From Bacteroidota bacterium (GTDB lineage: Bacteria > Bacteroidota > Bacteroidia > Palsa-948), in assembly GCA_016213435.1 (NCBI GenBank), contig JACRAL010000010.1, positions 1 through 38,970 on the forward strand: DNA of 38,970 nt, written 5' to 3'. Both the position numbers and the translations under genes were made by a program. The notes under the pieces are model-generated. The model ran no database searches and was not told the DNA's origin. It worked only from the letters and a program-made list of their open reading frames with translations. Positions 32,528 to 38,970 of the stretch are shown here, in pieces. Every line of letters begins with the position of its first letter. The stretch's first letter is position 1.

Positions 32528-33187
32528 TCAAGAGTTTTCATGTACGCAACAAATGATATCATTTTCGATTGAAATTCTATATTTTGAATCTTTTGATAGA
32601 ATATATTTTGTTAAGTCTTCAATCGTAGGATAATCATTTTTTCCAACAAAAAGTCTTGCATCATCTATTAATATGATATGTTTAAATTCTTTATCTTTCA
32701 TGATTGTGTCCAATTCTTCCATAATAGGGCATTCTTTATTGCTTTTTGCAGTACCTGCTCCTGAATAATGCCCATCAAGCCAAAATATTGCTGAACGTGT
32801 TAATTGGCTAGTTATATTTCCTAGTATTTTCCCGCTATCGCCATGTATAATTTTGATATGTTTATATTTAGAAAATTTATCCACTGCCATTGCCCATAGT
32901 TTTTCACTAAGTTCAATAGAATATATTTCTTTAAATTTTTTTATTTGGGATTCTATCATGTCGCCCATATAAGTTCCTGTTTCCACTAAAATATCGTAGT
33001 TTGATTTAAATCGATATGCGTCAATAGTGATTTCTTTGACTCTGTGGGGTGGAGGGAGAGGTTTCCCTGAATATTTCCAATCTCGTATTATCTTTTTTTG
33101 GATCCTGCTACTTTGAAACGTTTTTATTGTATTGCGAAGTGGAGATGGAAGTAAACTCAATATATGCTTTGCAAAATTTCTTATCAT
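32528..33187 (-). CDS. Putative methyltransferase-like protein
   Basis: A 219-residue protein. YDILVETGTYMGDMIESQ (64-81) and IYSIELSEKLWAMAVDKF look like motif I and II of a Rossmann methyltransferase, followed by IKIIHGDSG and SAIFWLDGHYSG and IILIDDARLF. Motif I is ETGTYMGD instead of the classic GxGxG, as in several capsule-locus families. No close family is recognised. Located between an FkbM gene and the GT-D-like gene. Confidence 0.6.
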   Translation of the reverse strand: MIRNFAKHILSLLPSPLRNTIKTFQSSRIQKKIIRDWKYSGKPLPPPHRVKEITIDAYRFKSNYDILVETGTYMGDMIESQIKKFKEIYSIELSEKLWAMAVDKFSKYKHIKIIHGDSGKILGNITSQLTRSAIFWLDGHYSGAGTAKSNKECPIMEELDTIMKDKEFKHIILIDDARLFVGKNDYPTIEDLTKYILSKDSKYRISIENDIICCVHENS

Positions 33188-33202
33188 AACCCTATTTTTC
33201 GT

Positions 33203-34027
33203 TTATTTATGTTCTGCTAAATAATTAATATATACGAATATCTCAAGGTCTTCAGAGTAGTTTGCAATAGGATAAATCCCATCTTTTACAATGCGATATA
33301 AATTATATTTTTCTTTTAAAAGAGTATAGAAATCTTTGAAGAATATGCGTGCGTCAATGTCTGTGCCTCCAAATTCAAATTGAATAAATCTGATTTTATC
33401 AGATTTCATCATTTTAGTTGCTCCTTCTAAAGCTTTAATTTCATGACCTTCTATATCAAGTTTTAAAAAATCTATTTTTTTTATTTTATTTTTCTCGCAA
33501 AACTCATCAATAGTAGCTATTTCAATTGTTTCCCGATCATTCATCTCAATGTTTCGATGTGTAAGGTTTCTATTATATAAAGAAGAAATTGTACCTGCAG
33601 TATCTTTATGTGATAGATATAAGGTCATTTGGCCCGTTTCATTTCCTATTCCTATGTTATGTAATTGAATATTATTTCCAAATAAATTACTAGTAAGATT
33701 TGCAAAAGTTTTTTTCGAGGGCTCGAAGGCATGCAAAGTGAAGTTTGAATTTTTAAAGATTTTAATAAGGTTTAAACTATAATCACCTGCATTTGCTCCT
33801 ACATCAAAGATGATAATTTCTTTTTCATTGCTAATTATTTTTTTTATGTATTTTATTACTTCGAGCTCTCCATTAGATTGCATTTCTCCATTTCCATAAT
33901 TCATGCCTTCCAGACCTATTGAATAAAAATATCGAAAGAAACCCTGAAATGCTTTTTTTCCAGCCAATAAGTTCAATACGCTTTTGTGAAGAGAATATAG
34001 AATTCTATTGAGTATTTTCTGGATCAT
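33203..34027 (-). CDS. FkbM-family methyltransferase
   Basis: A 274-residue protein. IIIFDVGANAGDYSL (71-85) is motif I, LHAFEPSKKTFANLT motif II, and DFLKLDIEGHEIKALEGA the FkbM block. ATG at 34027 overlaps the stop of wzt by four bases (ATGA). In several O-antigen systems a methyltransferase caps the chain and works with the C-terminal domain of Wzt to control length; the direct coupling of this gene with a Wzt that has such a domain fits that picture but is an inference. Confidence 0.88.
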   Translation of the reverse strand: MIQKILNRILYSLHKSVLNLLAGKKAFQGFFRYFYSIGLEGMNYGNGEMQSNGELEVIKYIKKIISNEKEIIIFDVGANAGDYSLNLIKIFKNSNFTLHAFEPSKKTFANLTSNLFGNNIQLHNIGIGNETGQMTLYLSHKDTAGTISSLYNRNLTHRNIEMNDRETIEIATIDEFCEKNKIKKIDFLKLDIEGHEIKALEGATKMMKSDKIRFIQFEFGGTDIDARIFFKDFYTLLKEKYNLYRIVKDGIYPIANYSEDLEIFVYINYLAEHK

Positions 34028-35247
34028 ATTTTGTTAATTATAATTTCCATCTGATTTAATACTAATCCTCCGCTTCTTATAAAAATATTTTTATCTGCGT
34101 AGCCGTCAAATTCAATAACTGCACAGTCTTCAATGTAATGAAAAGCATGTTCTCTTGAAGATAAACCTATATTGAGTTTATATTTCCCGGCCCCATAATA
34201 AATAGTAGATTCTTTGAAAATCGCTTCGTATTCTCCTGGTAATATATCTTTGGGAATAGACCATGTTGTGCGAAAAGAAATATTTTCATTGTTTTTAAAT
34301 CCTATGCCAATTATAAAATGCGGTGTGATATCATTAATAGTAAAGCTAATTCTTACTTGCCATGGTTGCCCTATCGGAATTATTTGAATAGGATTTCCCA
34401 TGATGTCTTCAATGCTAATTTTTTTAGCATAACCAATGCCACTTCTAATTTTTGTATAATCAATATCAAATGCTTGTTTATTATTGGTGAAACTGTTAGA
34501 ATAATCATTTACAACAATATTCGTATTGTCGTATTTTATTAAGCACCCTTTGTTTAATAATACACTTTTTCTGCATAGGGTTTTAACAGCCCCCATATTG
34601 TGACTTACAAAAAGAACAGTTCTGCCGCTTTTGCTTACGTCTTCCATTTTACCCAGACACTTCTGTTGAAACTCGGCATCTCCCACAGCCAGCACCTCAT
34701 CAATCACTAATATTTCAGGTTCAAGAAATGCGGCAACAGCAAAAGCAAGACGTAACTGCATTCCGCTGGAATAATGTTTAAGAGGAGTATCCAGAAATTT
34801 CTCTACTCCCGAAAAATCAACAATTTCATCAAATCTTTTTTGAATCTCTTTGCGTTTCATCCCAAGGATAGAGCCATTCAGAAAAATATTTTCTCTTCCG
34901 GATAGTTCCGGATGAAATCCGGTTCCCACTTCAAGCAAACTGGCTATTCTGCCGCGTGAAATTATTTTTCCGGATGTTGGTGGAGTTATCTTTGAAAGTA
35001 TTTTTAACAGCGTGGATTTTCCTGCTCCATTTTTGCCGATTATGCCGATGGATTCGCCCGGATATACATTAAAACTCACATCTTTTAGTGCCCAAAAATC
35101 TTCTACCTCAGCCCCAACCCCTCTCCCAAAGGAGAGGGGAGATTTTATTACTTTACTAATACTATCACGCAAACTCAAATAGGGCTGCTGTTCGTGTTGG
35201 ATACGAAACTTTTTAGATATGTTTTTTATTTCAAGAATGGGTAACAT
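34024..35247 (-). CDS. wzt: Polysaccharide ABC exporter ATPase with C-terminal binding domain (Wzt)
   Basis: A 407-residue protein from MLPILEIKNISKKF. Walker A is GKNGAGKST (71-79), the signature is YSSGMQLRL and Walker B LVIDEVLAVGDAEF, as in O-antigen and teichoic-acid exporters. Residues from about 250 to the end form a beta-rich domain (IGIGFKNNENISFRT, GAGKYKLNIGL) like the Wzt carbohydrate-binding domain that recognises the finished chain end. Residues 36-48 (SPLSFGRGVGAEV) are encoded by a C/G palindrome inserted before the ABC core. The frame extends to 35307 but that part lacks family similarity. Partner permease at 36231-37049, separated by a toxin-antitoxin pair. Confidence 0.92.
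   Translation of the reverse strand: MLPILEIKNISKKFRIQHEQQPYLSLRDSISKVIKSPLSFGRGVGAEVEDFWALKDVSFNVYPGESIGIIGKNGAGKSTLLKILSKITPPTSGKIISRGRIASLLEVGTGFHPELSGRENIFLNGSILGMKRKEIQKRFDEIVDFSGVEKFLDTPLKHYSSGMQLRLAFAVAAFLEPEILVIDEVLAVGDAEFQQKCLGKMEDVSKSGRTVLFVSHNMGAVKTLCRKSVLLNKGCLIKYDNTNIVVNDYSNSFTNNKQAFDIDYTKIRSGIGYAKKISIEDIMGNPIQIIPIGQPWQVRISFTINDITPHFIIGIGFKNNENISFRTTWSIPKDILPGEYEAIFKESTIYYGAGKYKLNIGLSSREHAFHYIEDCAVIEFDGYADKNIFIRSGGLVLNQMEIIINKI
35107..35142. repeat. C/G palindrome inserted in frame in wzt
   Basis: CCTCAGCCCCAACCCCTCTC then AAAGGAGAGGGGAG (35107-35142). ACCCCTCTCC and GGAGAGGGGA form the stem. On the coding strand it reads SPLSFGRGVGAEV, almost the same peptide as in valS (SPLSFGEGQGSEA). 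Confidence 0.75.
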
Positions 35248-35284
35248 CTGGGAATAACAAATTGGTGCGAATTTACAAATAGCT

Positions 35285-35914
35285 TTAAAACGGCTGTGTT
35301 GCCGCATCTGTCAAAAAGTTTTTAATTTCTTCATCGCTGACGGGAGTGGTTACAAATTCAACCTGCTCGCTGTAATCAAGATCATTGAAAAAACAAAGCT
35401 GCTGACGAAAAAGTTTTTTTGTGAATACAACAGTCTGTTCTGTATTGAACAGGTGTTCTGTTTTCTTGCAAATTTCTACAAGAGAATGATGGTATTTTAA
35501 AATGAAATACATATCTACATAGTCCTTCCACTTGGCTCTTTCCGCAAAAGCAAATGCTTTCATTGCTGCCAGATCAAGCAGAGAAGGCATTTGAATGATG
35601 TCATTAAAATCTATAGTTGCCGGCACTGAAAAAGGAAACTGAAAAAAGGTGACTTTCACTTCTTTTATTTTCAGATGCAGCTGGTCGGACGATTCATACA
35701 TGGAGACAAACGAGGGCGATGATTCTTCGGAAATTCTTTTTTTTATATCTGTTCGTTGAATTCTTTTTCCGGTGAATAAATCAAAATCAATAGATCGCCT
35801 GTGACCAATTTGCAAGGCAATAGCTGTACCGCCAACCAGGTAGTAGTCCTTGCTGAACAGCTTGATAAGAGGGAGAAGGTTTTTCTGCTCTTCAGATAAT
35901 ATTTCTGTATGCAT
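35285..35914 (-). CDS. AbiEii-type nucleotidyltransferase toxin
   Basis: A 209-residue protein from the ATG at 35914. YYLVGGTAIALQIGHRRSIDFDLF gives GGT at 28-30 and DFD at 43-45, the GS/GG-x-n-DxD core of the AbiEii/AbiGii nucleotidyltransferase family. MPSLLDLAAMKAFAFAERAKWKDYVDMYFIL corresponds to the conserved K-x4-DxxD region. In type IV toxin-antitoxin systems these enzymes are the growth-inhibiting half and can contribute to phage abortive infection. It overlaps the upstream partner gene by 23 bases. Located between wzm and wzt, 37 bases before the wzt start. Confidence 0.85.
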   Translation of the reverse strand: MHTEILSEEQKNLLPLIKLFSKDYYLVGGTAIALQIGHRRSIDFDLFTGKRIQRTDIKKRISEESSPSFVSMYESSDQLHLKIKEVKVTFFQFPFSVPATIDFNDIIQMPSLLDLAAMKAFAFAERAKWKDYVDMYFILKYHHSLVEICKKTEHLFNTEQTVVFTKKLFRQQLCFFNDLDYSEQVEFVTTPVSDEEIKNFLTDAATQPF

Positions 35915-36203
35915 TATTTTTTTTGAAATACAGGTCAAAAAAATTTCTTACCAGCTTAAGATAGTTGATCCTGTTTCTGGCAGTCAGATTTTCCTTGTGA
36001 GTTTGTTTGTAAAATATCTCCGCCACTTTTTCCATTCCCAGCAGATCGAATAATTTTTTTACGTTTTTCTCATCCCCGTAATTCAGTATGAATTCAACTA
36101 ATGTTTCGTGGCTGATATTTTCTTTTGCCTTCTCAGGGATGTACCAAAACAACGCTGTGTTCTCGCGGATAAATTGTTTTATTTCAGGAGTGTTTGTGTC
36201 CAT
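35892..36203 (-). CDS. Partner (probable antitoxin) of the AbiEii-type toxin
   Basis: A 103-residue protein. Features are ENTALFWYIPEKAKENISHETLVEFILNYG, then DEKNVKKLFDLLGMEKVAEIFYKQ and a helical C terminus (NYLKLVRNFFDLYFKK). Short proteins beginning with an N-x-LFW-like segment precede AbiEii-type toxins in many Bacteroidota. It is encoded first, overlaps the toxin by 23 bases and has its own promoter. The antitoxin role is inferred from this arrangement. No canonical winged-helix regulator typical of AbiEi is obvious. Confidence 0.72.
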   Translation of the reverse strand: MDTNTPEIKQFIRENTALFWYIPEKAKENISHETLVEFILNYGDEKNVKKLFDLLGMEKVAEIFYKQTHKENLTARNRINYLKLVRNFFDLYFKKNNAYRNII

Positions 36204-36216
36204 AAAGTTATCACTA

Positions 36217-36248
36217 CAAATATAGGAAAATCATGCAAGGTCAGCAAA
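36217..36248 (-). promoter_or_regulatory. Promoter of the toxin-antitoxin pair
   Basis: On the minus strand TTTG (36248-36245), a 20-base spacer, then TATATTTG (36224-36217), 13 bases before the ATG at 36203. This is a full match to the Bacteroidota primary sigma consensus. It overlaps the end of wzm. Confidence 0.65.
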
Positions 36249-37049
36249 GTAATATTCTGTTTTCCGGAAGTAAAACAAACCAAAAAAAAATAAAACGAAT
36301 GATATAATTAAGCTTATAACAACCAATTGAATATTTAACACGGAATGAGCTACAGGCGATCGAAGCAGTTCAATGGCTCCTGCCAAGGGGTTGAGCATGA
36401 GTATCTTTTGTGCCCATGGGAATTTTATGATGGATACCGGATAAATTACGGGTGTGACAAAAAAAAGGATCTGGATGAAGAAAGGGATCACATACCTGAA
36501 ATCTCTGTACTTTACATTCATGGCGGCAAGCATGGTTCCAAGCCCAAAGGTTGTAAATACTGTAATCAGCAAACTCAATGGAAAAAACAGCAGGATGGAT
36601 GAATCTACAGGCTGATGATAATAAATGAGTATGCCAATATAAATGATAAGCGCCATAATAAAGTCAAACAGTGCAACCAGGATGGCAGATATTGGAATGA
36701 TCAGTCTCGGGAAATAAATTTTCTTGATGATGCCTGCATTTGACACCATGCTGTTGGAGGCATTGGAAAGCCCGGAAGAAAATATATTCCAGAGCAATAA
36801 GCCCGAATACACAAAAATAGGGTAAGGGGTATTGTTTTCGGTGGGAACCCCCAGCGCCTGCCCGAAGAAAAGGGTGAATACAATCATGAGCAACAAGGGT
36901 TGTAGAATTGCCCAAAGCACCCCCAATACAGTTTGTTTGTACTTTACTTTAATATCTCTCCATGTAAAGAAATAGAATAACTCCCTGAATTCCCACAGTT
37001 CTTTTAAGCCCAGAGAAGTTTTGCTGACGGGTTTAATCTCGTATTCCAT
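36231..37049 (-). CDS. wzm: Polysaccharide ABC exporter permease (Wzm)
   Basis: A 272-residue ABC-2 type permease with six hydrophobic segments. FYFFTWRDIKVKYKQTVLGVLWAILQPLLLMIVFTLFFG is the amphipathic plus first-helix block conserved in Wzm/TagG proteins. IKKIYFPRLIIPISAILVALFDF and FFVTPVIYPVSIIKFPW, LNPLAGAIELLRSPV are the other landmarks. Together with Wzt it forms the channel exporting completed lipid-linked polysaccharide. It is the first minus-strand gene of the upper locus. No strong promoter box is seen directly upstream. Confidence 0.94.
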   Translation of the reverse strand: MEYEIKPVSKTSLGLKELWEFRELFYFFTWRDIKVKYKQTVLGVLWAILQPLLLMIVFTLFFGQALGVPTENNTPYPIFVYSGLLLWNIFSSGLSNASNSMVSNAGIIKKIYFPRLIIPISAILVALFDFIMALIIYIGILIYYHQPVDSSILLFFPLSLLITVFTTFGLGTMLAAMNVKYRDFRYVIPFFIQILFFVTPVIYPVSIIKFPWAQKILMLNPLAGAIELLRSPVAHSVLNIQLVVISLIISFVLFFFGLFYFRKTEYYFADLA

Positions 37050-37176
37050 ATTTTCAGTTATAAAGATATTAAAGATTTCCTTTTAACATTCTTTAACAAT
37101 TATAATGAAACAAATTGGAGCATGAACAGTTAAAGTCAAAAAAAAGAACAGAAGAATTAATGCATCCAAGCAGAGT

Positions 37177-37617
37177 TCGCTGAACAGACCCGAGAGAATG
37201 AAAAACATAAAGGAAAGATGTGATCTTGTGCTAAAAAGAATTGATTTCGTGAAGGAAAGAGAAGAAGCTGTAATGAAAACGATTAAAGACGAAACGAGTC
37301 GAATTGAAAATGTGAAGAGATTAAAAGAAAACGTAAGGGAAAAACATTAAAACATGGAGAAAATAAATAAAAGTGTGGCGAGTTAATATGTTTCCGTACC
37401 AAAAGGAAATGAAAGTGTGAAGGAAAGAAATTAATTCGTGAATAAAAGAGATCAAAACGTTAAGGAAAGAAATCAAAACGGCACAAAATGAATTGATAAA
37501 ATAAAGTAAACGAATGAAACTGTAATAAAAACAGATGTAATTATGAATAAAAGAGATCAAATTAGGAAGGAAAGAAATGAACCTTGTACGGAATTAATTC
37601 AAAACGTGAAAGAATCA
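37177..37617. repeat. Degenerate 21-bp tandem repeat, about 21 units
   Basis: A run of about 21 units of 21 bp, with a rough consensus GTGAAGGAAAGAAATCAAAAC. The register is kept without any insertion or deletion. Read in one plus-strand frame the units are heptads such as IDFVKER, NESVKER, DQNVKER; from 37198 on, position 4 is V, I or M in 16 of 20 units. Stop codons break the frame from unit 8 onward, so only the first part (37198-37350, 50 residues) is an open frame. The unit is A-rich and twice the helical repeat of DNA. It fills most of the 724-bp space between wzm and the FN3 gene. Confidence 0.75.
37198..37350 (+). pseudogene. 50-codon heptad-repeat ORF, possibly relic of a coiled-coil gene
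   Basis: ATG at 37198 to TAA at 37348. The product is a string of heptads (MKNIKER, CDLVLKR, IDFVKER, EEAVMKT, IKDETSR, IENVKRL, KENVREK), highly charged with a hydrophobic residue every seven. The same frame and periodicity continue after the stop for another 12 units with several stop codons. It may be the surviving end of a decayed coiled-coil gene, or just the translation of a DNA repeat. Confidence 0.35.
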
Positions 37618-37704
37618 ACTTGTTGATAAAATAAATCTAAAAAACAAACAAAAGAACACACATGAAGCACCACTACTCGTCATGACTTAAAATAAAAATC
37701 AATC

Positions 37705-37757
37705 GTTCTGCATCGTTTTTGTCTTGATGGCCATCGGGATAAAAGACGCTGCGGAAC
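37705..37757 (+). promoter_or_regulatory. Long hairpin upstream of the FN3-type gene
   Basis: GTTCTGCATCGTTTTT (37705-37720) pairs with AAAAGACGCTGCGGAAC (37741-37757), with thirteen standard pairs, two G-T pairs and one mismatch. The 20-base loop contains the palindrome GATGGCCATC. The stem ends 16 bases before the ATG at 37774, where it could influence translation initiation, or act as DNA as a binding site. Confidence 0.5.
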
Positions 37758-37773
37758 ACAAAACTAAAACATC

Positions 37774-38388
37774 ATGAAAAAGTCAGTAGTGGTATTGCGG
37801 CTTGCGAGTTTGTCAATACCTAAAAAGATCGAGAAAACCCGGTTCATTGTAACATCAATGACCGGCAATGTAAATTTTACAACACCCAATCCCACCTTGG
37901 CAACTATTACTGCCAATGCCGGCAACCTTGAAACCGCACACATTGCGGCACAAGGAGGAGGAGCGGATGAAACCGCCAATATGCACGCAAAGGAACTGGT
38001 GCTGGACCTTTCCTTAAAACTGCTTTCCGCGTATGTGGAAGGAATTGCCAATAGCAATCCTATGAATGCGGAGGCGATCATTCTGAGTGCAGGAATGGAA
38101 GTGAAAAGCGGAGGAGGTCGCAGAGCCAAAGAATTTGCGGCTGAACAAACCGGAAACCCTGGAGAAGTGAAACTCTCCACCTTGAGCAGTAACCGGGCCA
38201 CTTTTGTGTTCCAGATGACAACGAGCCCAAGCACAGAGAGCAGCTGGGCAACGATTGGACAAAGCACCCGTGCAAAGCTGGTAAAGAGCGGGCTGGTGAG
38301 CGGAACACGGTATTACTTTCGTGTGGCAATGATCGATAAGAATGGACAGAATCCTTGGAGCGATGTGAAGAATATCATTGCGCTGTAA
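37774..38388 (+). CDS. FN3-domain protein of a Bacteroidota-specific family
   Basis: A 204-residue protein without a signal peptide. The N-terminal two thirds (to about 125) is helical, with IPKKIEKTRFIVTSMTGN, NFTTPNPTLATITANAGNLE and ANMHAKELVLDLSLKLLSAY. The C-terminal part resembles a fibronectin type III domain (RATFVFQMTTSPSTESSW, GLVSGTRYYFRVAMIDKNG, NPWSDVKNIIAL). I recall this combination as a repeated, often multi-copy family in Bacteroidota whose function is unknown. Codon use is richer in G and C than the neighbouring polysaccharide genes. It is followed by an intrinsic terminator, so it is probably a single-gene unit. Confidence 0.8.
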   Translation: MKKSVVVLRLASLSIPKKIEKTRFIVTSMTGNVNFTTPNPTLATITANAGNLETAHIAAQGGGADETANMHAKELVLDLSLKLLSAYVEGIANSNPMNAEAIILSAGMEVKSGGGRRAKEFAAEQTGNPGEVKLSTLSSNRATFVFQMTTSPSTESSWATIGQSTRAKLVKSGLVSGTRYYFRVAMIDKNGQNPWSDVKNIIAL

Positions 38389-38420
38389 ATTAAGAAAGAG
38401 GTGGAGAGTGTGCACTGTTA

Positions 38421-38455
38421 AAGTCCTCTGATTTATTATCAGGGGACTTTTTTTT
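38421..38455 (+). terminator. Intrinsic terminator of the FN3-type gene
   Basis: AAGTCCTCTGA (38421-38431) pairs with TCAGGGGACTT (38439-38449), followed by a run of eight Ts, 33 bases after the stop codon. Confidence 0.9.
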
Positions 38456-38477
38456 ATTAGGACTCTTTCGAAATTAA

Positions 38478-38520
38478 CTTCTAATGCCACTTTGGTGTTT
38501 TAGTGGCAAGAATACATTAG
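38478..38520. repeat. Nested inverted repeat
   Basis: CTAATGCCACT faces AGTGGC and, after a 7-base bulge, CATTAG. It may be a second hairpin or part of a dispersed repeat; no T-run follows. Confidence 0.4.
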
Positions 38521-38544
38521 ACATCTTCGGAAATACATATTTGC

Positions 38545-38564
38545 CGTCATTGCGAGGACGAAGG
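38545..38564. repeat. Half copy of the 5388-5464 palindromic element
   Basis: CGTCATTGCGAGGACGAAGG matches one arm (CGTCATTGCGAG plus part of the inner arm) of the element next to valS. The other arm is missing or strongly diverged. Confidence 0.55.
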
Positions 38565-38597
38565 TGATGACATAAATTTACTGTATTGGTATCTTTT

Positions 38598-38628
38598 TTT
38601 GCCCAACAGGGTATTAATCGTAAATTTG
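38598..38628 (+). promoter_or_regulatory. Consensus Bacteroidota promoter
   Basis: TTTG (38598-38601), a spacer of 19 bases, then TAAATTTG (38621-38628): an exact match to TTTG-N19-TAnnTTTG. Predicted start of transcription is close to 38633, just upstream of the ATG at 38641. Confidence 0.8.
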
Positions 38629-38640
38629 TAACAATAAAGG

Positions 38641-38970
38641 ATGCAATCATTGAAAATGAGTAATTACTACAAGCAAATATGTTTTTTTCTGCTATTTGCA
38701 ACACTTTCTTCCTATGGTCAAAGTTCATTTACACCCAGCGCTGTTTCGTGTTTACGATTATGGCTATCCTCGGACAGCGGCATCACGGTAGATGGGAGCA
38801 ATAATGTTATGCAATGGAATGATATAAGCGGGAACAATAATAATTTTATTCAGGCAACACCTGCTAACAGGCCTGCTTACGTAAGCAATAATTTATTCAG
38901 GACATATGGATTGCAATTCGATGGTTCAGCGAAGGAGTTAATAAACAGTTCTTTTTTAAATGGAACAAAT
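38641..38970 (+). CDS. Secreted protein, 5' part only (LamG-like start)
   Basis: The frame is open from the ATG at 38641 to the window edge (110 codons). A second in-frame ATG at 38656 gives a better signal peptide, MSNYYKQICFFLLFATLSSYGQSS, cleaved probably after GQ. The mature start CLRLWLSSDSGITVDGSN, then QWNDISGNNNNFIQATPANRP and LQFDGS, is the usual entry into a LamG/concanavalin-like module found in large exported Bacteroidota proteins, many of which carry a C-terminal type IX secretion signal. That end is outside the window. Driven by the consensus promoter just upstream. Confidence 0.78.
   Translation, partial: MQSLKMSNYYKQICFFLLFATLSSYGQSSFTPSAVSCLRLWLSSDSGITVDGSNNVMQWNDISGNNNNFIQATPANRPAYVSNNLFRTYGLQFDGSAKELINSSFLNGTN

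Noticed and set aside
35248-35307. Longer start for wzt
   Set aside because: The added 20 residues have no similarity to exporters and overlap the toxin gene.
37321-37560. 79-aa minus-strand ORF with ISFLNVL-type heptads
   Set aside because: Its hydrophobic heptads are the reverse translation of the 21-bp repeat; the opposite strand shows the same period with stop codons.
37177-37617. CRISPR array
   Set aside because: The 21-bp units are contiguous and degenerate, without distinct spacers.
38014-38490. 158-aa minus-strand ORF
   Set aside because: Antisense to the FN3-type gene and across its terminator.

Overview
The window looks like a chromosomal segment of a Bacteroidota species, probably an environmental or uncultured lineage. 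The evidence is AT-rich DNA, almost no Shine-Dalgarno sequences, promoter boxes of the Bacteroidota type (TTTG, about 19-20 nt, TAnnTTTG), and families common in that phylum such as a DUF4783 protein. No rRNA, tRNA or CRISPR array was seen. All functional calls come from reading motifs by eye; no database search was run.

Layout. Positions 1-462 hold the tail of an IS200-like transposase, its end hairpin, and a headless C-terminal piece of a probable glycerophosphodiester phosphodiesterase. Positions 564-8149 are housekeeping: ettA (ABC-F), a small lipoprotein, a DUF218 protein, an M1 peptidase and valS. Positions 8245-10516 are a complete IS1595-family element with 25-bp perfect terminal inverted repeats and an 8-bp target duplication. 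Besides its transposase it carries unusual cargo: a winged-helix-like protein, two candidate minus-strand small transcripts with terminators, and a 39-aa lysine-rich protein. nadC, a DUF4783 protein and rlmH follow.

From 12391 to 37049 lies a large surface-polysaccharide locus, nearly all on the minus strand. Read in its own direction it starts with Wzm and Wzt, the two halves of an ABC exporter, with an AbiEii-type toxin-antitoxin pair placed between them. It continues with FkbM-type and other methyltransferases, a GT-D-like protein, GT2 and GT4 glycosyltransferases, an SDR enzyme, and a HisH/HisF/WbpG trio for installing an acetamidino group on a nucleotide sugar. It ends with an acyltransferase, a sulfatase-fold membrane protein and galE. 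One plus-strand multipass membrane protein (18045-19394) faces the rest. The set fits assembly of a heavily modified O-antigen or capsule and its export through Wzm/Wzt. Beyond it lie a 724-bp non-coding stretch with a degenerate 21-bp tandem repeat, an FN3-type protein behind a 5' hairpin, and the start of a secreted protein that runs off the window.

A theme of the whole window is dispersed palindromic repeats that enter genes. C-rich/G-rich palindromes are read in frame inside valS and wzt and form the tails of galE and the M1 peptidase. A different palindrome supplies the start codon of the M1 peptidase, and the IS1595 element itself has landed in the loop of a C/G palindrome.
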